From positions 74,064,077 to 74,128,076 of the forward strand of contig CM060194.1 in assembly GCA_030549335.1 (NCBI GenBank): DNA of 64,000 nt, in the 5' to 3' direction. Below are positions 62,174 to 64,000 of this stretch, in pieces. This DNA comes from Pontederia crassipes (taxonomy: Eukaryota > Streptophyta > Magnoliopsida > Commelinales > Pontederiaceae). The notes beneath the pieces were generated by a model that saw only the letters and a program-made list of their open reading frames with translations, was not told the DNA's origin and searched no databases. A program made the translations under genes and the position numbers. Numbering within the stretch: the first letter of the stretch is position 1; the number at the start of each line of letters is the position of its first letter.

Positions 62174-63991
62174 GTATGTGGCTGCTCACTGTGCCATCTT
62201 TCTCCTTTCTATGTGCGACCTCACTGTTCGCCGCCTAAGGATGCCCTGCTCGTGCTATTCATCCCTGCAGCCGTCCGCCCTCTCTTTCTACTGCTGCCGG
62301 TACGCCCTTCCTCCCTCTTTCTCTACATGTTTATGATGCGCACCTATTTGCATGCACCCTCCCTCTTTGACCATGTCTTTGCGAACAGAGGCACTCCCTC
62401 GGTTCCTCCCTCTTTCTCTATGTGTTTGCAAACAGAGGACCTAGGTGTGTGTTTGTGATTAGATGAACCATGGGGGTTAGAACTCAGAATGTTATATTTA
62501 CTCTAGTTGCGTTGTAGCCTGATCATTTGACAATTTGTTATTTTGTTATGAACTTGGTTGATGGTTTGATGATTTTAAGTTGAAAATTTTGCTTCATTTT
62601 AAAAAAATGATATATATTATTTCGATCTATGCTAGTTAATATATAAAATATTTTTTTCTGGTAGAATCAGCTGTGTGAGTTACGGGTATACGATTTCGTG
62701 ATTTCCCGACTGCTCCGTACCGTGTCCGTTTTACGTGTTTGACAACATTGATCAAAACATTAAAGTAATTTCTTCTTTGACATGGATCATTTTGTTTGAA
62801 CTTATTCAGGAGTGGGAAATCTCTGATAGGTGTCTATAATCCTCAATAGAAGATTCATCCGGCGAAGAACTATGATAGTCTCAGATGCACTTAGTTGAAA
62901 GAGACAAGATAAACTTTTGAACAGACACAAGATAGAAAGTAATTTTAATCATTCTGCCAAGAGTAGTTGCAACCAGAAATAAGTGAAGATATTGCATAGG
63001 CACCTGATTCAAGTGACTTCGTGCTCTCCATTCCCCGAGACATTTTAGTGAAGTTTGCAAGAACCTTAGGCACTAAGTTTTGAACAATATCCTTGTAAGG
63101 AAGAACCTCGATCATATTACACACAGCATCAAGGCAGGAATTCTCAAGCATACTGCATGATGGTAAACAGTTAACCTATTATATGATAGATAAAAGGTAA
63201 AGAATAGCTGAAAAACAACCCAAAACAATAACCACCTGTGTTCGACCAATGATTCCAAGAAGAGGTTCAAAAAGGGCTGAATATTGAATTCCTTGCAGAG
63301 TTCAAGGAGTACTCCAGTAAAATCCCTTCAAAAATCCATAAGAAATAAGAACAAAACCCTGAAAGATAAAATACGTTCTAAAGTATCAACATGATGATAC
63401 ATTTTTTTCTACAACTCTTACCTGACTGCTAGCAACATAAACACAGTCTTCTTGGGAAAGATTTGTTTGCTCTGTGACTGAAAGAAGAAAGAATGGTAAT
63501 CAAATGTAAGGCTGTGCATCAATAACCACGATATACAGTACAACATCTAGAGGTTACATGAGCACTACTCAGGTATTGTTGGAAAATAGTGGTATGTTGC
63601 AAACCAATAGCAGCTTCATGAGCACTATTGAACATTGGTCATTACAACTTTAATGTTCTAGGACTAACACGGACCGTCCACCAAACTTTCTTGGACAGCA
63701 CATCAATCAAATTGGAACGTATAATACTTCCAACTCATGAAACATATTGTTTTTATAGCCTGCTTTAAAACTTAATATAAGTTCCCATATCATACAATTA
63801 AAGGAGGCAAAAAAATTCACCTGCACAAGAGTAACTAGAGCCATTATGGTCATTCGAAGCCATGGTAAGTCGACCGAGAGATTTGCATCTTTTTGAGCTA
63901 TTCTGGCTATAAAGAAAATCAAATTTTGGAAGAGCTTAGATGTCAAAGTTGCTTTTGTAGCCAACAAGCCAACTACCATGAATGCACCCGC
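44219..63991 (-). CDS. UTP10: UTP10/HEATR1 ortholog, SSU processome HEAT-repeat protein (5' part outside window)
   Basis: Scaffold subunit of the UtpA (t-UTP) complex: a large nucleolar HEAT-repeat protein needed for pre-18S rRNA processing and linked to Pol I transcription. 34 exons (minus, 5' to 3'): 63991-63821, 63477-63422, 63325-63236, 63152-63004, 61297-61215, 61116-60988, 60808-60734, 60595-60427, 60229-60090, 60000-59899, 59255-59075, 58584-58487, 58370-58218, 58084-57931, 57232-57075, 56958-56877, 56790-56613, 54567-54492, 54358-54188, 53690-53619, 53500-53396, 52077-51988, 50967-50765, 50628-50421, 50302-50120, 49715-49620, 49550-49483, 49405-49051, 48713-48495, 48312-47623, 47537-47131, 45679-45436, 44927-44760, 44449-44219. 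All junctions are GT-AG and in phase, giving 1,917 codons plus stop. The first visible exon ([14 protein letters not shown]) should be near the U3snoRNP10 domain. Exons 47537-45436 ([24 protein letters not shown]) match the BP28CT domain. The C-terminus [14 protein letters not shown]...GESLGQYL parallels human HEATR1. By family length about 200-280 N-terminal residues lie beyond base 64,000. The gene looks intact. Confidence 0.93.
46005..46107 (-). mobile_element. RTE-LINE/Au-SINE-type 3' end, 5'-truncated (copy 1)
   Basis: (CAA)n followed by AGCCTTATCCCACTAGGTGG, GGTCGGCTACATGGATC and GCTCTATTAG. On the minus strand this reads as the shared 3' tail of plant RTE LINEs and Au-type SINEs ending in (TTG)n. 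It lies in the UTP10 intron between exons 47131-47537 and 45436-45679. Confidence 0.8.
46139..46172 (+). mobile_element. RTE/Au-type 3' end, only 34 bp, with 15-bp TSD (copy 2)
   Basis: GTGGGATAAGGCTTTG plus (TTG)n, flanked by exact copies of TATATAGCTTAGCTA at 46124-46138 and 46173-46187. It is a severely 5'-truncated insertion in the opposite orientation to copy 1, about 30 bases away, so the two can pair into a hairpin. Confidence 0.85.
46599..46655 (-). mobile_element. Stem-loop retroposon 3' end (copy a)
   Basis: A T-rich run (the A tail read on plus) and TTTGAGACAGCAAAGGAT lead into a short stem-loop, ATTGCA..TGCAAT with an outer AGG..CCT. It is related in layout to the copies at 50.7, 52.3, 52.9, 54.8 and 56.1 kb. 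No target duplication was found. Confidence 0.5.
46736..46912. repeat. Three perfect 59-bp tandem repeats in a UTP10 intron
   Basis: Head-to-tail copies at 46736-46794, 46795-46853 and 46854-46912, each starting GATGAAAATCAGACACTAG. They are identical apart from the last bases, where flanking sequence begins. There is no spacer structure, so it is an ordinary minisatellite expansion. Confidence 0.95.
50689..50743 (-). mobile_element. Stem-loop retroposon 3' end, 55 bp, with 12-bp TSD (copy b)
   Basis: T-rich start, TTTTTTGAGAAGGCAAAGGA, then TGACAACC, where the copy is truncated inside the stem. Flanked by AAAAGAACACAA at 50677-50688 and 50744-50755. Minus orientation, in a UTP10 intron. Confidence 0.75.
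52273..52609 (-). mobile_element. Stem-loop retroposon, longest copy (337 bp), with 14-bp TSD (copy c)
   Basis: Flanked by AGAATAGTGGGTAC at 52259-52272 and 52610-52623. On plus it begins with a T-rich run, TTTGAGAAAAAGG, and the stem-loop GGATGACCACC..GGTTGTCATCC (52292-52321). The minus-strand 3' end is therefore stem-loop plus A-rich tail, the arrangement expected of a 5'-truncated LINE or a SINE. A 74-codon minus-strand frame inside (52316-52540) could be the end of a LINE protein, but I do not recognise it. Confidence 0.75.
52837..53055 (-). mobile_element. Stem-loop retroposon (copy d), about 219 bp
   Basis: The plus strand starts with T-rich tracts, then the stem ATGACGACC..GGTAGTCAT (52881-52905). 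CGGACTAGTT flanks it at 52827-52836 and 53056-53065 as a likely 10-bp target duplication. In a UTP10 intron. Confidence 0.6.
54826..54930 (-). mobile_element. Stem-loop retroposon 3' end (copy e)
   Basis: T-rich run, GGGGAAAAAGGATG context and a perfect 10-bp stem GGATGATTAA..TTAATCATCC (54845-54872). The inner stem bases differ from copy c, yet pairing is kept. Outer limits are estimated and no target duplication was found. Confidence 0.5.
55643..55806 (-). mobile_element. RTE/Au-type retroposon, longest copy, about 165 bp (copy 3)
   Basis: (CAA)n, AGCCTTATCCCACTAGGTGG, TCGGCTACATGGATCATACG, then GACAGGGTTTTACGCTGGCT, CCTAACACAACCCTCCTTC and TTATCCGGGCTTGGGACCGG. The last three blocks read on minus are the body of the Au/RTE-type repeat. 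It sits in the 2 kb UTP10 intron between exons 56613-56790 and 54492-54567. Confidence 0.75.
56041..56260 (-). mobile_element. Stem-loop retroposon (copy f)
   Basis: T-rich run, AGGTAAGAAGGATGACTGCG and a partly paired GGATG..CATCC stem (56060-56087), in the layout of the other copies. The far end is estimated. Confidence 0.45.
57789..57863 (+). mobile_element. RTE/Au-type 3' end, about 75 bp (copy 4)
   Basis: CTAATAGAGTGGAATGACG, GTATGATCCATGTAGTCGAC, CCCACCTAGTGGGATAAGGC and a (TTG)n tail, in plus orientation. It matches copy 1 along its whole length. In a UTP10 intron. Confidence 0.8.
58914..58960 (-). mobile_element. RTE/Au-type 3' end, 47 bp, with 18-bp TSD (copy 5)
   Basis: (CAA)n plus AGCCTTATCCCACTAGGTGG and GGTCGGCTA, flanked by AGATGTATCATATTCCAA at 58896-58913 and 58961-58978. 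In the UTP10 intron between exons 59075-59255 and 58487-58584. Confidence 0.9.
59463..59506 (-). mobile_element. RTE/Au-type 3' end, 44 bp, with 18-bp TSD (copy 6)
   Basis: (CAA)n plus AGCCTTATCCCACTAGGTGG and GGTCGGCTA, flanked by ATACAAGTAGATGTGTAA at 59445-59462 and 59507-59524. It is truncated at nearly the same point as copy 5. Confidence 0.9.
61846..62085. repeat. Minisatellite inside the hAT element, units of about 30-50 bp
   Basis: About six or seven variable-length copies built on TGCTGCTGCTCGGCATTGTT followed by CGCCCCTGC. Unit lengths vary because the CTG-rich part expands and contracts. Confidence 0.8.
62124..62169. repeat. (CT)n microsatellite
   Basis: About 23 uninterrupted CT units inside the hAT element. 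Confidence 0.95.
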
Positions 63992-64000
63992 CTGAAATAA

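Larger units (their letters stand above)
61508..62750. mobile_element. hAT-like non-autonomous element, 1,243 bp, in a UTP10 intron
   Basis: Exact 8-bp target duplications ATCAAAAC lie at 61500-61507 and 62751-62758. The ends are imperfect inverted repeats: CAAGGTAGTAAAAAACGCG at the left and, on minus, CAATGTTGTCAAACACGTA at the right. Subterminal blocks around CGAGTCAACTC / GAGTTACGGG are also loosely inverted. The interior has no recognisable transposase. It holds a GC-rich segment with a minisatellite and a CT run. Two long plus-strand frames (61631-62458 and 61743-62336) are Cys/Leu/Ser-rich translations of these repeats and are not called as genes. The interior may be a captured host segment, source unknown. 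Confidence 0.8.

Noticed and set aside
61631-62458. Open frame of 275 codons
   Set aside because: It lies wholly inside the hAT element, reads through the minisatellite and the CT run, and encodes low-complexity Cys/Leu/Ser sequence without a domain.

Overview
This window reads as nuclear DNA of a flowering plant. The intergenic DNA is AT-rich and full of transposons, the genes have many introns with GT-AG splice sites, and the genes and repeats belong to plant families: a class II HD-Zip factor, a DUF4408/DUF761 protein, plant MULE, hAT and RTE/Au-type retroposons, and copia remnants. The very GC-rich second exon of the HD-Zip gene would suit a monocot or early-diverging angiosperm, but I cannot fix the lineage.

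Layout: 1-21 kb is gene-poor. It holds microsatellites, a 0.9 kb hAT-like non-autonomous element (about 1.95-2.86 kb), a probable degenerate solo LTR (7.4-9.0 kb), two fold-back MITE-like elements (9.03-9.23 and about 10.15-10.51 kb), a decayed Ty1/copia element (about 14.5-16.8 kb) and a LINE RNase H fragment (about 19.2-19.5 kb). At 21.7-23.0 kb on the plus strand is an intact four-exon HD-Zip II gene of the HAT1/HAT2/ATHB2 type. At 26.86-31.19 kb is a structurally complete non-autonomous LTR element on the minus strand. At 32.7-36.0 kb is a Mutator-like element carrying a transposase C-terminal remnant and a small GRF zinc-finger gene, abutted by a second TIR element to 36.74 kb. At 39.9-41.5 kb on the plus strand is a two-exon gene for a membrane-anchored DUF4408/DUF761 protein.

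From 44.2 kb to the right edge, on the minus strand, lies most of the ortholog of UTP10/HEATR1, a HEAT-repeat subunit of the U3 snoRNP/SSU processome. I traced 34 exons that join in frame (1,917 codons plus the stop). The N-terminal part lies beyond base 64,000. Its introns are a trap for small retroposons: six RTE/Au-type 3' ends, several only 34-47 bp long with 15-18 bp target duplications; six copies of a second retroposon family whose 3' end keeps a stem-loop; and a 1.24 kb hAT element with a perfect 8-bp duplication.

The three host genes do not form a functional unit: a transcriptional repressor, a membrane protein of unknown role and a ribosome-biogenesis factor. I see no convincing new biological system. 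The most interesting material is the retroposon record in the UTP10 introns and the GRF gene of the MULE, whose zinc-finger core is read out of frame over a short stretch by two shifts that cancel.
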